Made by a program: the position numbers and the translations under genes
The notes under the pieces: model-generated
The model's input: the letters and a program-made list of their open reading frames with translations, nothing else
Told to the model about the DNA's origin: nothing
Databases searched by the model: none
Assembly (NCBI RefSeq): GCF_001894825.1
Contig: NZ_BCWY01000009.1
Coordinates: forward strand, 37,677 to 101,676
DNA: 64,000 bases
Direction of reading: 5' to 3'
DNA from: Rhodococcus jostii NBRC 16295
Lineage (GTDB): Bacteria; Actinomycetota; Actinomycetes; Mycobacteriales; Mycobacteriaceae
In this document: positions 9,326 to 17,772 of the stretch, piece after piece
Numbering within the stretch: the first letter of the stretch is position 1
Layout of the letters: the number at the start of each line of letters is the position of its first letter

Positions 9326-10753
9326 ATGTCGATGGACAAGTTGCGCACCCAATTGCTGCGCCGCAAACCCCTCACCGAGGTCGAGGACGACACTCCCGCC
9401 GACGAACGGCTGACCAAATCGCTCGGCCTGTGGCAGCTCACCGCGATCGGCGTCGGCGGCATCATCGGTGCCGGCGTCTTCTCGCTCGCCGGTTCGGTCG
9501 CGCACTCCGTCACCGGCCCGGCCGTCCTGATCTCCTTCCTGATCGCCGGCATCGCCAGTGCCGCCGCCGCACTGTGTTACGCCGAGTTCGCCGGAATGAT
9601 CCCCAGGGCCGGCTCCGCCTACACCTACGGCTACGTGGCACTCGGCGAGATCGTGGGCTGGTTCATCGGCTGGGACCTGCTGCTCGAATACATCGCGGTG
9701 GCCGCCGTCGTCGCGATCGGCGTGTCCGGGTACTTCCGGTTCCTGCTCGACCAGATCGGCATCAGCCTGCCCGACTGGATGATGGGCGCGCTGGGCACCG
9801 GCGACGGGCACGTGTTCGACGTCTTCGCGGCCCTGTTCTGCCTCGGCACCGCGTGGGTGCTGTCCCGCGGAATCCGCAGCGTCGGCCGATTCGAGACGAT
9901 CGCGGTGGCGATCAAGGTCGCGCTGGTCGTCCTCATCATCGTGCTCGGCGTCTTCCACATCGACAGCGCCAACTACACGCCCTACTTCCCGTTCGGCACC
10001 GCCGCCGTGTTCACCGGCGCGGCCACCGTGTTCTTCGCCGTGTTCGGCTACGACGCCATGAGCACGGCCGCGGAGGAATCGAAGGACGCCACCAAGCACC
10101 TGCCGAAGGCGATCCTGTACTCGCTGGGCATCGCGATGACGCTGTACGTGCTGGTCACCCTCGTGCTGACCGGGATGCAGAAGTACACCGAGATCAGCCC
10201 CGAGAGCGGTTTCTCGACCGCGTTCGAATCGGTGGGCATGCCCGGCGTCGCCAACATCATCGCGGTCGGGGCGATCGTCGGCATCATCACCGTCGTCCTC
10301 ACGTTCATGCTCGGGGTGACCCGCGTGTGGTACGCGATGAGCCGGGACGGCCTGCTCCCGGAATGGTTCGCGAAGACGCACCCCGTGCGCAAGGTGCCGA
10401 CCCGGGTCACGTGGATCGTGGGCGTCGGGTCGGCGCTGCTGGCCGGATTCCTCCCCATCAACACCGTCGCGGAACTCACCAACATCGGAATCCTGTCGGC
10501 GTTCATCGTCGTGTGCATCGCAGTTGCGGTGCTCCGGCGCACCCGCCCGGACGTCCCCCGCTCCTTCACACTTCCTTTCATGCCGGTGGTCCCGATCATC
10601 GGCGTCGTGTTCTCCGGCTGGCTCATCCTGTCGTTGCCGTGGGAGACGTGGCTGCGGTTCGGGGTGTGGCTGATCCTCGGCCTGATCGTGTACTTCTTCT
10701 ACTCACGGAAACACTCCAAGCTCGAGAACCCCGACCCGGTGCCGCATGGCTGA
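9326..10753 (+). CDS. APC-family cationic amino-acid-type permease
   Basis: A 475-residue integral membrane transporter with about 12 membrane segments. The first helix has GVGGIIGAGVF, the substrate-site motif of the amino acid-polyamine-organocation superfamily, and the order of helices fits the cationic amino-acid transporter branch (YfnA/CAT like). ATG 9326 follows an acceptable ribosome site (GGAG about 17 nt upstream, weak spacing). It overlaps the start of the methyltransferase gene by 8 nt. It is separated from the copper operon by divergent promoters and is probably unrelated to copper. Confidence 0.88.
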   Translation: MSMDKLRTQLLRRKPLTEVEDDTPADERLTKSLGLWQLTAIGVGGIIGAGVFSLAGSVAHSVTGPAVLISFLIAGIASAAAALCYAEFAGMIPRAGSAYTYGYVALGEIVGWFIGWDLLLEYIAVAAVVAIGVSGYFRFLLDQIGISLPDWMMGALGTGDGHVFDVFAALFCLGTAWVLSRGIRSVGRFETIAVAIKVALVVLIIVLGVFHIDSANYTPYFPFGTAAVFTGAATVFFAVFGYDAMSTAAEESKDATKHLPKAILYSLGIAMTLYVLVTLVLTGMQKYTEISPESGFSTAFESVGMPGVANIIAVGAIVGIITVVLTFMLGVTRVWYAMSRDGLLPEWFAKTHPVRKVPTRVTWIVGVGSALLAGFLPINTVAELTNIGILSAFIVVCIAVAVLRRTRPDVPRSFTLPFMPVVPIIGVVFSGWLILSLPWETWLRFGVWLILGLIVYFFYSRKHSKLENPDPVPHG

Positions 10754-11573
10754 CGACGGTCGGAACCGGGTGGACGCGACCACCCTGACCGGTGTGTCCG
10801 CGACGATGATGTGGACCCTCCGCAACCGTGCGGTCGAGGCGTCCCGTCCCGACGGCACGTTGGCCGACCCGCTCGCCGTGACGCTCTACGAGACGCTCGA
10901 CTATCCGTACGAGCAGTTCGGGAAACCGAGTCAGTCCCACGCCCTCCGCGCGCGGGCCTTCGACGAGCAGATCCGGGCGTTCCTCGCCGACCGCCCCGGC
11001 GGCACCGTCGTCGCACTCGGGGAGGGATTGCAGACCGGCTACTGGCGGATCGCCGATCCCGACGTCCGGTGGGTGTCGATCGACCTGCCCCAGGTGATCG
11101 CGCTCCGGAAGCAACTGTTGCCGGACGAGCCGAACGTCACCACGCTCGCGCAGTCGGCACTGGACCGCTCCTGGATGGACCACGTCGACACCGACCGCGG
11201 TGTGTTCGTGTCGGCCGAGGGACTGCTGATGTACCTGCCCGCCGACGCGTCGCTGTCCCTGATCGGCGACTGCGCGCGGCGCTTCCCCGGCGGCCGGATG
11301 GTGTTCGATTCGGTACCGAAATGGTTCAGCCGGAAAACGCAGAAGGGAATGAGGATTCGCGGCGGCTACACCGTCCCGCCGATGCCGTTCCACCTGTCCG
11401 CCGGTGAGGCGGCGGAACTGCCCGCCCGGGTGCCGGACATCGCGTTCACCCGGGAGGTGATGTTGCCGCTCGGGCGCGGCCTGTGGGGTTCGACCACGCT
11501 CCGCGCGCTGTCGGAACTGCCGCCGCTGCGCAACTCGCGCCCGACGCTGACGCTGTGCGGATTCGCGGGCTGA
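10746..11573 (+). CDS. SAM-dependent O-methyltransferase of the LCM/Tcmp-like family
   Basis: A 275-residue class I methyltransferase related to leucine carboxyl methyltransferases and TcmP-like enzymes. The SAM-binding part reads VVALGEGLQTGYWRI near residue 90, with an acidic VSIDLP strand end after it and FVSAEGLLMYLP further on. The usual glycine-rich loop GxGxxT is altered to GEGLQT. It is translationally coupled to the permease before it. Substrate unknown. It could act on a small acid or a cell-wall metabolite. Confidence 0.8.
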   Translation: MADDGRNRVDATTLTGVSATMMWTLRNRAVEASRPDGTLADPLAVTLYETLDYPYEQFGKPSQSHALRARAFDEQIRAFLADRPGGTVVALGEGLQTGYWRIADPDVRWVSIDLPQVIALRKQLLPDEPNVTTLAQSALDRSWMDHVDTDRGVFVSAEGLLMYLPADASLSLIGDCARRFPGGRMVFDSVPKWFSRKTQKGMRIRGGYTVPPMPFHLSAGEAAELPARVPDIAFTREVMLPLGRGLWGSTTLRALSELPPLRNSRPTLTLCGFAG

Positions 11574-11620
11574 ACCCCGCCCGACGAGCGATGTGGGTCG
11601 ACCGGCAGCAGAATGGTGCA

Positions 11621-12958
11621 ATGGCGGACCGCGGATTCACCCCGACACAGCTCGCGGCACGTGCCGCGTACCTGCTTCGCGGCAACGACCTCGGCACCAT
11701 GACGAGCGCCGCGCCGCGCCTGTACCCGCACATGTGGAGCTGGGACGCCGCGTTCGTCGCGGTCGGATTGGCACCCCTCAGCGTGGAGCGGGCCGTCGTC
11801 GAACTCGACACCCTGCTGTCGGCGCAGTGGAAGAACGGGATGATCCCCCACATCGTGTTCGCGAACGGGGTGGACGGGTACTTCCCCGGACCCGGCCGGT
11901 GGGAGTGCGGGACCCTCGCCGCCCACGCGCCCAGCGGAACGCAGACGTCGGGGATCACCCAACCGCCCGTGCACGCCATCGCCGTGCAACGCATCCTCGA
12001 CCACTCCCGCAGGCACGGACGCAGCACCCGGGCCGTCGCCGAGGAATTCCTCGACCGCCGCTGGCCCGACCTCGTCCGCTGGCACCGCTGGCTGGCCAAC
12101 GCCCGCGACCTCGACGGCAACGGCCGGATCGCGCTGTACCACGGCTGGGAGTCGGGCATGGACAACTCGCCGCGGTGGGACCACTCGTACGCCAACGTCG
12201 TGGCCGGTGCGATGCCCACGTATCTGCGCGAGGACCTGTCCCACGTCACCGACACGGGACAGCGGCCGTCCAACGGCGAATACGACCGCTACCTGTGGCT
12301 GCTCGAGGAAATGAAGACCGTCCGCTACGACGACGCGGAACTTGCCACCGCCATGAGCTTCGCCGTCGAGGACGTGTTCGTCAGCGCCGTGTTCTCGATG
12401 GCCTGCGAGGTGCTCGCGACCATCGGCGAAGAGCACTCCATGCCGAACTCGGATGTCCGGGAACTGCACGGGTGGGCGGCCCGGTTCCGGCAGGGCGTCC
12501 TTACCACCACCGACGAACGGTCCGGGGCGGCCCGCGATTTCGATCTGCGCAGCGGCCGGTGGATCGCCACAGAAACCCTCGCCATGTTCTCCCCCCTCCT
12601 GTGCGGAGGGCTGAGCCGCGACGCCGAACGCGCCCTCGTCCGCACGTTCGAGGGACCGAAATTCTGCGGCCACCCCGACCTCCGGTACGCCCTGCCGCCG
12701 TCGACGTCGCCGGTGTCGGGCGACTTCCGCCCGCGCGAGTACTGGCGCGGCCCGGTGTGGCCGGTGATGACGTGGCTGTTCTCCTGGGCCTTCGCCCGCC
12801 GCGGGTGGGCCGAACGCGCGCACCTGCTCCGGTCCGAGGGCCTGCGGCAGGCCAGCGACGGCAGCTTCGCCGAATACTACGAACCGTTCACCGGTCAGCC
12901 CCTCGGCAGCATGCAGCAGTCGTGGACCGCGGCCGCAGTCCTGGACTGGCTGGGCTGA
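11621..12958 (+). CDS. ggh: Glucosylglycerate hydrolase (GH63-like)
   Basis: A 445-residue glycosidase that should hydrolyse glucosylglycerate to glucose and glycerate, the step mycobacteria use to recycle this solute after nitrogen starvation. The sequence closely follows the characterised Mycolicibacterium hassiacum enzyme as I remember it: LRGNDLGTM, MWSWDAAF, HGWESGMDNSPRWD and a C-terminal YYEPFTG. Asp181 and Glu418 line up with the general acid and base there. ATG 11621 gives the family length; ATG 11591 would add 10 residues. It ends 52 nt before a convergent gene with a strong hairpin between them. Confidence 0.9.
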   Translation: MADRGFTPTQLAARAAYLLRGNDLGTMTSAAPRLYPHMWSWDAAFVAVGLAPLSVERAVVELDTLLSAQWKNGMIPHIVFANGVDGYFPGPGRWECGTLAAHAPSGTQTSGITQPPVHAIAVQRILDHSRRHGRSTRAVAEEFLDRRWPDLVRWHRWLANARDLDGNGRIALYHGWESGMDNSPRWDHSYANVVAGAMPTYLREDLSHVTDTGQRPSNGEYDRYLWLLEEMKTVRYDDAELATAMSFAVEDVFVSAVFSMACEVLATIGEEHSMPNSDVRELHGWAARFRQGVLTTTDERSGAARDFDLRSGRWIATETLAMFSPLLCGGLSRDAERALVRTFEGPKFCGHPDLRYALPPSTSPVSGDFRPREYWRGPVWPVMTWLFSWAFARRGWAERAHLLRSEGLRQASDGSFAEYYEPFTGQPLGSMQQSWTAAAVLDWLG

Positions 12959-12963
12959 CGCCT

Positions 12964-13007
12964 CCGTGAGTACTTATTAACCGCGGGACGTTAATAAGTA
13001 CTCACGG
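12964..13007. terminator. Bidirectional terminator hairpin
   Basis: A perfect 18-bp inverted repeat (12964-12981 with 12990-13007, AT-rich centre GTACTTATTAAC) and an 8-nt loop fills the gap between two convergent genes. It can end transcription from both sides. Confidence 0.85.
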
Positions 13008-13010
13008 GCG

Positions 13011-14699
13011 CTAGTCGCACAACCGGATCGGGCCGAGGTCGGCGTACCGGTCGCCGGGGCCGGGATTGTCGACGGGTGCGGCGCCGCCGAGGTGGTGCAT
13101 CACGCCCCAGACGGCGTTGAGTGCGGTCTGCACGGCGCCCTCGGCCCAGCCCGCGGTCCAGGAGATGTCGTCGCCGGCGAGGAAGATTCCGCGGTGCCGG
13201 GGGTCGAGGTCGTCCTGCACGAAGTGGCTGAACAGCCGCTCCTGGTACCGGTAGTGGCCGGGGAGGTTGGCTTTGAACGCACCCATGAAATCGCGTTCGG
13301 TCTCCCACGACAATGTCACCGGCGTCGAGATGACGTGGCTGCGGAAGTCGACGCCCGGGTAGATCTCCTCGAGCGACTTGATCATGAGGTTCATTCGCTC
13401 GGTCGCGTCGAGCGGCAGCAACTTGAGGGAATCGTCGGACCACGTGTAGGACAGGCAGATCAGGCCGGGTTTGTCGTCGCCGTGGTCGAGGAGGTAGGTG
13501 CCGCGGCTCATCCGGTCCGTCAGAGTCATGCTGACCAGGTCGCGGCCGGTGACCGGGTCCTTGTCCTTCCAGAACGGGCGGTCGACGAGGGCGAACACCT
13601 TGGTCGACCCCATGTAGTGGGTGCGTTCGATGGCGGTCCAGTGGTCGATCGGGAACAGGTCGTCATCGCAGTGAATGTTGTTGAGCAGCATCCAACTCTG
13701 CGCGGTGAACACGGCGGCCGGGTAGGTGCGGATCTCCCCGGACGCGTCGGTGACGGTGAACCGGTGCGGCGCGGTGCGGCGGACCTCGGTGACCCGCGGC
13801 CGGGTGGACCCGCCGTTCAGGGCGCGCACCGACGTGCCGTCCGGCCAGTGCGCCATCCCCGTCGGGGTGTCCGTCCACAGCCGCAGTGGCAGTTGCTGCG
13901 ACCCGCCGACGATGCCGCGGTGGTGGTCGTCGGCGGCGGTGATCACCACGCGCAGGATCTCGAGGATCGAGTTGGGGAAATCGGTGTCCCAGCCGCCGGT
14001 TCCGAAACCGACCTGCCCGAACACTTCCCGGTGCCGGAACGACGCGAAGTGCTTGGATCCGGCGAGGAATCCGTAGAACGTCTGATCGTCGAGACGGACC
14101 ACGAGGTCGTTCCAGATCCGCTTGAGTTCGGCGGTGTCCCGGTCGCGGATCGCCTGTTGGAGCGGGATCAGTTCGGCGTGATCCTCGAGCGTGCGCTGCC
14201 AGGCGTCCGACACCTCGCGGAACACGGGCGGCAGATCGTCGAGGTGCTGCGCGTAGTAGCTTTCGCCCTTGAGGTCGATGACGGTGCTGGGGGTGGCGTC
14301 GGCGAGCGGGTTGGGAAACGCCTCGGTCCGCAGCCCCATCGCGTCGAGGTAGTGGAACAGGGTGGTCGACGACGGTGGGAACCGCATCGCCCCCATCTCC
14401 GCGACCACCTCGGGATGCCCGTCGAACGGCTGGGACCGCATCCGGCCGCCGATTTGATCGGCCTCGTACACAACCGGTTTGAGGCCCAGCTTCATCAGCT
14501 CGTGCGCGGTGACCATCCCGGACAGTCCGCCGCCGATCACCGCCACCTCGGTGCCGTGCCGGTCGGCGGGCACCGCGCCGAGGCCGGAGCGGTGAGTGAC
14601 GTAGTCGTCGTAGGCGAACGGGAAGTCGGGCCCGAACATCGTCAGCGGCGGGACGTGGGTGTCCGCGGCGGTGCTGTCCGGGGTGACGGGGATCGTCAT
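13011..14699 (-). CDS. Flavin-dependent L-lysine/L-arginine 2-monooxygenase-like enzyme
   Basis: A 562-residue flavin amine oxidase family member. The FAD-binding motif GGGLSG is at 56-61, and the end of the protein has the second FAD contact GIFLAGDDISWTAGW. It closely resembles Pseudomonas L-lysine 2-monooxygenase (DavB) along its length, for example FGPDFPFA, KPVVYEA, HREVFGQVGFGTGGWD and PGHYRY. Such enzymes turn a basic amino acid into an amide with loss of CO2. Because the partner genes are an amidase and a ureohydrolase, arginine (giving 4-guanidinobutyramide) is a better guess than lysine. The ATG at 14699 overlaps the amidase stop by 4 nt. A simple L-amino-acid oxidase activity is the main alternative. 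Confidence 0.87.
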   Translation of the reverse strand: MTIPVTPDSTAADTHVPPLTMFGPDFPFAYDDYVTHRSGLGAVPADRHGTEVAVIGGGLSGMVTAHELMKLGLKPVVYEADQIGGRMRSQPFDGHPEVVAEMGAMRFPPSSTTLFHYLDAMGLRTEAFPNPLADATPSTVIDLKGESYYAQHLDDLPPVFREVSDAWQRTLEDHAELIPLQQAIRDRDTAELKRIWNDLVVRLDDQTFYGFLAGSKHFASFRHREVFGQVGFGTGGWDTDFPNSILEILRVVITAADDHHRGIVGGSQQLPLRLWTDTPTGMAHWPDGTSVRALNGGSTRPRVTEVRRTAPHRFTVTDASGEIRTYPAAVFTAQSWMLLNNIHCDDDLFPIDHWTAIERTHYMGSTKVFALVDRPFWKDKDPVTGRDLVSMTLTDRMSRGTYLLDHGDDKPGLICLSYTWSDDSLKLLPLDATERMNLMIKSLEEIYPGVDFRSHVISTPVTLSWETERDFMGAFKANLPGHYRYQERLFSHFVQDDLDPRHRGIFLAGDDISWTAGWAEGAVQTALNAVWGVMHHLGGAAPVDNPGPGDRYADLGPIRLCD

Positions 14700-15496
14700 G
14701 AAGTCTTCTCCTGCAGGAAGGGGTAGAGGTCGACGCGTCGATCGTCGAGGTGGGTGTTCTCGCGGCGGGATCGGTGGAGGACGTCGAGGTCGAGGTCGAC
14801 GATCGCCAGCTCTTCGTGGCGGCCGGCGCGGGCGAGTTCGGTGCCGTCCGGCGCGATCGCGCAACTGGATCCGCAGTAGTCGAGGTCGGCTTCGGTGCCG
14901 CACCGGTTCACGTACGTCACGAACAGCTGGCTCTCGTACGCGCGCGTCGGGACGACGCTCTCCGCGATGAACTCGTACGGGCTCATCAGACCGGTGGGGA
15001 CGATCAGCCACTGGGTGCCGCGGTCGGCGTGTGCGCGAACGGCTTCCGGGAATTCGACGTCGTAGCAGATCAGGATTCCGCAGCGGATTCCCTTGTGGTC
15101 GAACTGCACCACGAGTTCGTTGCCCGCGGCGAAGTGCGTGCGGTCGAGATCACCGAACAGGTGCGTCTTGCGGTAGTTCGCCGGCAATGTCCCGGAGGGG
15201 TCGACGACGCGCACGCTGTTGTAGACGACGCCGTCGTCCGCCTCCGGGTACCCGTAGACGACGGCGATTCCGGAGTCGTGGGCGATCTCCGCGATCCTCG
15301 CCGCGATCGGTCCGTCGGCGGGTTCGGCCCGCTCCGCGATCAGGGATCCGATGTTGTAGCCGGTGGCCGCCATCTCCGGGCATACGAGGATGGACGCCCC
15401 GGCTGCCGCCGCGGTCTGCGCGGCGGAGGCGATGGCGGCGAGGTTCGCCGCGACGTCGAAGGACAGTTCGGGTCCTTGGAACAGTGCTGCTCTCAT
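14696..15496 (-). CDS. Nitrilase-family amidase, DavA / 4-guanidinobutyramidase-like
   Basis: A 266-residue carbon-nitrogen hydrolase with the catalytic triad Glu41 (CPEM), Lys110 (YRKTHLFG) and Cys144 (LICYDVEFPE). It resembles the Pseudomonas 5-aminovaleramidase DavA, the partner of DavB. Here it should hydrolyse the amide made by the monooxygenase: 4-guanidinobutyramide to 4-guanidinobutyrate if arginine is the substrate, or 5-aminovaleramide to 5-aminovalerate if lysine. Its gene overlaps both neighbours by 4 nt, so the three are made together. Confidence 0.88.
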   Translation of the reverse strand: MRAALFQGPELSFDVAANLAAIASAAQTAAAAGASILVCPEMAATGYNIGSLIAERAEPADGPIAARIAEIAHDSGIAVVYGYPEADDGVVYNSVRVVDPSGTLPANYRKTHLFGDLDRTHFAAGNELVVQFDHKGIRCGILICYDVEFPEAVRAHADRGTQWLIVPTGLMSPYEFIAESVVPTRAYESQLFVTYVNRCGTEADLDYCGSSCAIAPDGTELARAGRHEELAIVDLDLDVLHRSRRENTHLDDRRVDLYPFLQEKTS

Positions 15497-16950
15497 GGTG
15501 CCGTCACCCTCTCAGGGCTGTTGCGGAGTTCGGACTTGCGGACGCCGTAGGCGAAGTAAATCGCGAGCCCGACCACCATCCACAGCGCGAACGCCACCCA
15601 CGTCGACACGCCCAGGCCGAACAGCAGCAGCGCGCAGAACACGACGCCGAGGACCGGCATCAGCGGGAACAGTGGGGTGCGGAAGCTGCGGTGCAGGTCG
15701 GGGTGCCGCCGGCGCAGGATGATGACGGCGACGTTGACGAGCATGAACGCGAACAGCGAGCCGATGCTCGTCGCGTCGGCCAGCTCGCCCAGCGGGACGA
15801 ATCCCGCGAGGGCGGACACGACGCCGCCGACGACGACGATGTTGACGACGGGCACCCGGGTGCGCGGGTTGACGCGGGAGAAGACCCGCGGAACGAGGCC
15901 GTCGAGGGACATCGCGTACAGGATCCGGGTCTGCCCGTACAACACGGCGAGGACGACGCTCGCGATGGCGATGACGGCGCCCGCGGACAGGAGGACGGCG
16001 GGCCACGTGCTGGTGGTGGCGGCGTTCATGATGGTCGCGAGTGCCGCGCCCTCGCCCGCGATGTCCTGCCACGGCATCGCGCCGACGGCCGCGATCGCGA
16101 CCAGGCAGTAGAGGATCGTGACGATCAGGAGCGAGAGGATGATGGCCCGGGGAAGGTCGCGCTTCGCGTTCTTCGCCTCGTCGCCCGCGGTCGAGGCGGC
16201 GTCGAAGCCGATGTAGGCGAAGAACACCTGCGAGGCGGCGGCGGTCACGCCTGCCGCGCCCAGGGGCATGAACGGCGCGAAGTTTCCGGCCCGGAAGGCG
16301 GTGAACGCGACCGCGCAGAAGAAGACGAGTACCAGGATCTTCAGCGCGACCATGACGGTGTTCACCACGGCGCTCTCGGATGCACCGCGGGTCAGCAGTG
16401 CCACCGCGACCAGCACGATGACGATGGCCGGGACGTTGACGACGCCGCCCGCTCCCGGCGACTCGCTGATCGCGGTGGGAAGCGCGATGCCGAACATGCC
16501 CTGCAGCAGTTCGTTGATGTATTCACCCCAGCCGACGGCGACGGCCGCCACCGAGACTCCGTACTCGAGCATCAGGCACCATCCGCAGATCCAGGCGAAC
16601 AGTTCGCCCATGGTCGCGTAGGTGTACGAGTAGGAGCTGCCGGACACGGGGATGCTGCCGGCGAGTTCCGCGTAGGAGAGGGCGGAGAACAGCGCGGTGA
16701 ACGCGGCGAGCACGAACGCCAGGACCACGGCGGGTCCGGCCTTGGGTGTGGCCTCGCCGAGGATGACGAAGATGCCCGTCCCCAATGATGCGCCGATGCT
16801 CAGCGCGGTGAGGTGCACCAGGCCCATGGACCGTTTGAGTCCGTGACCGGGTTCCTGGTCGTTGCGCGCCACGATCGCTTCGACCGATTTGCGGGCGCGC
16901 AGGGCGCCGGCCATTCCCAGCGGGCGCGGAGAAATCTTGGTGATGTCCAA
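15493..16950 (-). CDS. APC-family amino-acid permease (basic amino acid uptake)
   Basis: A 485-residue transporter with about 12 membrane segments and the helix-1 motif [10 protein letters not shown]. It leads the operon with the amidase and monooxygenase and probably brings in their basic amino-acid substrate. The start is TTG at 16950, supported by AGGAG 7 nt upstream; no in-frame ATG lies between this site and the conserved region at [12 protein letters not shown] other than one at residue 13. A candidate operator overlapping a TTGACA box lies 59-75 nt upstream. Confidence 0.88.
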   Translation of the reverse strand: MDITKISPRPLGMAGALRARKSVEAIVARNDQEPGHGLKRSMGLVHLTALSIGASLGTGIFVILGEATPKAGPAVVLAFVLAAFTALFSALSYAELAGSIPVSGSSYSYTYATMGELFAWICGWCLMLEYGVSVAAVAVGWGEYINELLQGMFGIALPTAISESPGAGGVVNVPAIVIVLVAVALLTRGASESAVVNTVMVALKILVLVFFCAVAFTAFRAGNFAPFMPLGAAGVTAAASQVFFAYIGFDAASTAGDEAKNAKRDLPRAIILSLLIVTILYCLVAIAAVGAMPWQDIAGEGAALATIMNAATTSTWPAVLLSAGAVIAIASVVLAVLYGQTRILYAMSLDGLVPRVFSRVNPRTRVPVVNIVVVGGVVSALAGFVPLGELADATSIGSLFAFMLVNVAVIILRRRHPDLHRSFRTPLFPLMPVLGVVFCALLLFGLGVSTWVAFALWMVVGLAIYFAYGVRKSELRNSPERVTAP

Positions 16951-17008
16951 CTTTTATCTCCTGAGCGGTGGAGTGACGTGGACAACAATGACCGCGGAGG
17001 CCGTGACT

Positions 17009-17025
17009 GTCAACACATGTTTCCT
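17009..17025 (-). promoter_or_regulatory. Operator 1 of the basic amino-acid module
   Basis: Read on the minus strand this is AGGAAACATGTGTTGAC, and it runs directly into a TTGACA -35 box for the permease operon. It differs at one position from the site at 17692-17708. A second GGAAAC copy lies 20 bp away (17039-17044), two helical turns, at the end of the regulator gene. Confidence 0.65.
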
Positions 17026-17043
17026 AAACCGCTTGGTGGTTTC

Positions 17044-17664
17044 CTAGCGGGAGGTGGGGCGAACGTCGTCCGGGAGTGCCGGGGCCAGAATCCACAGCAC
17101 GGTCGCGGCGTCGTCGCCGAGTGCGCGGAAGCTGTGCGGCAGCTGCGGGGAGAAGGTGAACGCGTCCCCGGTCGCGAGCGACACGTCCTCGCCGGCTCCC
17201 GGCCCGTTGAACGAAATGCCGATCCGGCCCGAGACGACATAGACGAATGCGACGTCGACAGGCAGTTCGTACGTCTCGGAGCCGCTGCCGCCGCCGGGTT
17301 CGATCCTGCTCAGGAGCGACTGGATGCGACGCTCGCCGAACGGGGTGAGCAGGAACTCGGACATGTGCTCGCCACCGAAGCTGATCGGCGGATACGCGTC
17401 GGCGCGCACCACCTCACCTGCGGCGGAGTTCTCGAACAGCGACCCGACGGGAATGTTCAGGGCCGCGCAGATCCGCACCAGCGTGGCCACGGACGCGCTC
17501 GCGTGGTCCCGTTCGATCTTCGACAGGTAGCCCTTGGTGATGCCGCAGCCCGCGGCCAGTTCGTCGAGGGTGAGGCGCTGTGCCTGCCGGGCGGCCTTGA
17601 GTCGGGGGCCGATCCTGGGTGCGTCGACGCCCGACGCACCTTCGGTTGCGAGCTCGTTCGCCAT
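17044..17664 (-). CDS. XRE-cupin transcriptional regulator
   Basis: A 206-residue regulator with an N-terminal helix-turn-helix (about 22-75, with [19 protein letters not shown]) and a C-terminal cupin domain (about 120-200, [13 protein letters not shown] and [12 protein letters not shown]). This class often senses the substrate of neighbouring catabolic genes. It lies between the permease operon on the same strand and the ureohydrolase gene diverging from it, and near-identical operators are found before both. ATG 17664 is the first start after the promoter. Repressor and ligand (arginine or a breakdown product) are inferred. Confidence 0.88.
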   Translation of the reverse strand: MANELATEGASGVDAPRIGPRLKAARQAQRLTLDELAAGCGITKGYLSKIERDHASASVATLVRICAALNIPVGSLFENSAAGEVVRADAYPPISFGGEHMSEFLLTPFGERRIQSLLSRIEPGGGSGSETYELPVDVAFVYVVSGRIGISFNGPGAGEDVSLATGDAFTFSPQLPHSFRALGDDAATVLWILAPALPDDVRPTSR

Positions 17665-17691
17665 GCATCGATCCTTCGTTGTGTCTCGTAT

Positions 17692-17708
17692 AGGAAACAG
17701 GTGTTGAC
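17692..17708 (+). promoter_or_regulatory. Operator 2 of the basic amino-acid module, with promoter
   Basis: AGGAAACAGGTGTTGAC again runs into a TTGACA box (17704-17709), here for the ureohydrolase gene starting at 17773. Another GGAAAC is 31 bp on (17724-17729), near the expected -10 region. One difference in 17 from the site at 17009-17025. Confidence 0.65.
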
Positions 17709-17772
17709 AAGAGTGCGTTCCAAGGAAACGATACGACGACGCCACGTCTCCGGCACACACCGAAGGATTCCG

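Noticed and set aside
13011..14699. Tryptophan monooxygenase with indoleacetamide hydrolase (auxin-type pathway)
   Set aside because: The flavoenzyme follows lysine 2-monooxygenase closely, the amidase is of the nitrilase type and not of the amidase-signature type, and a ureohydrolase shares the regulator.
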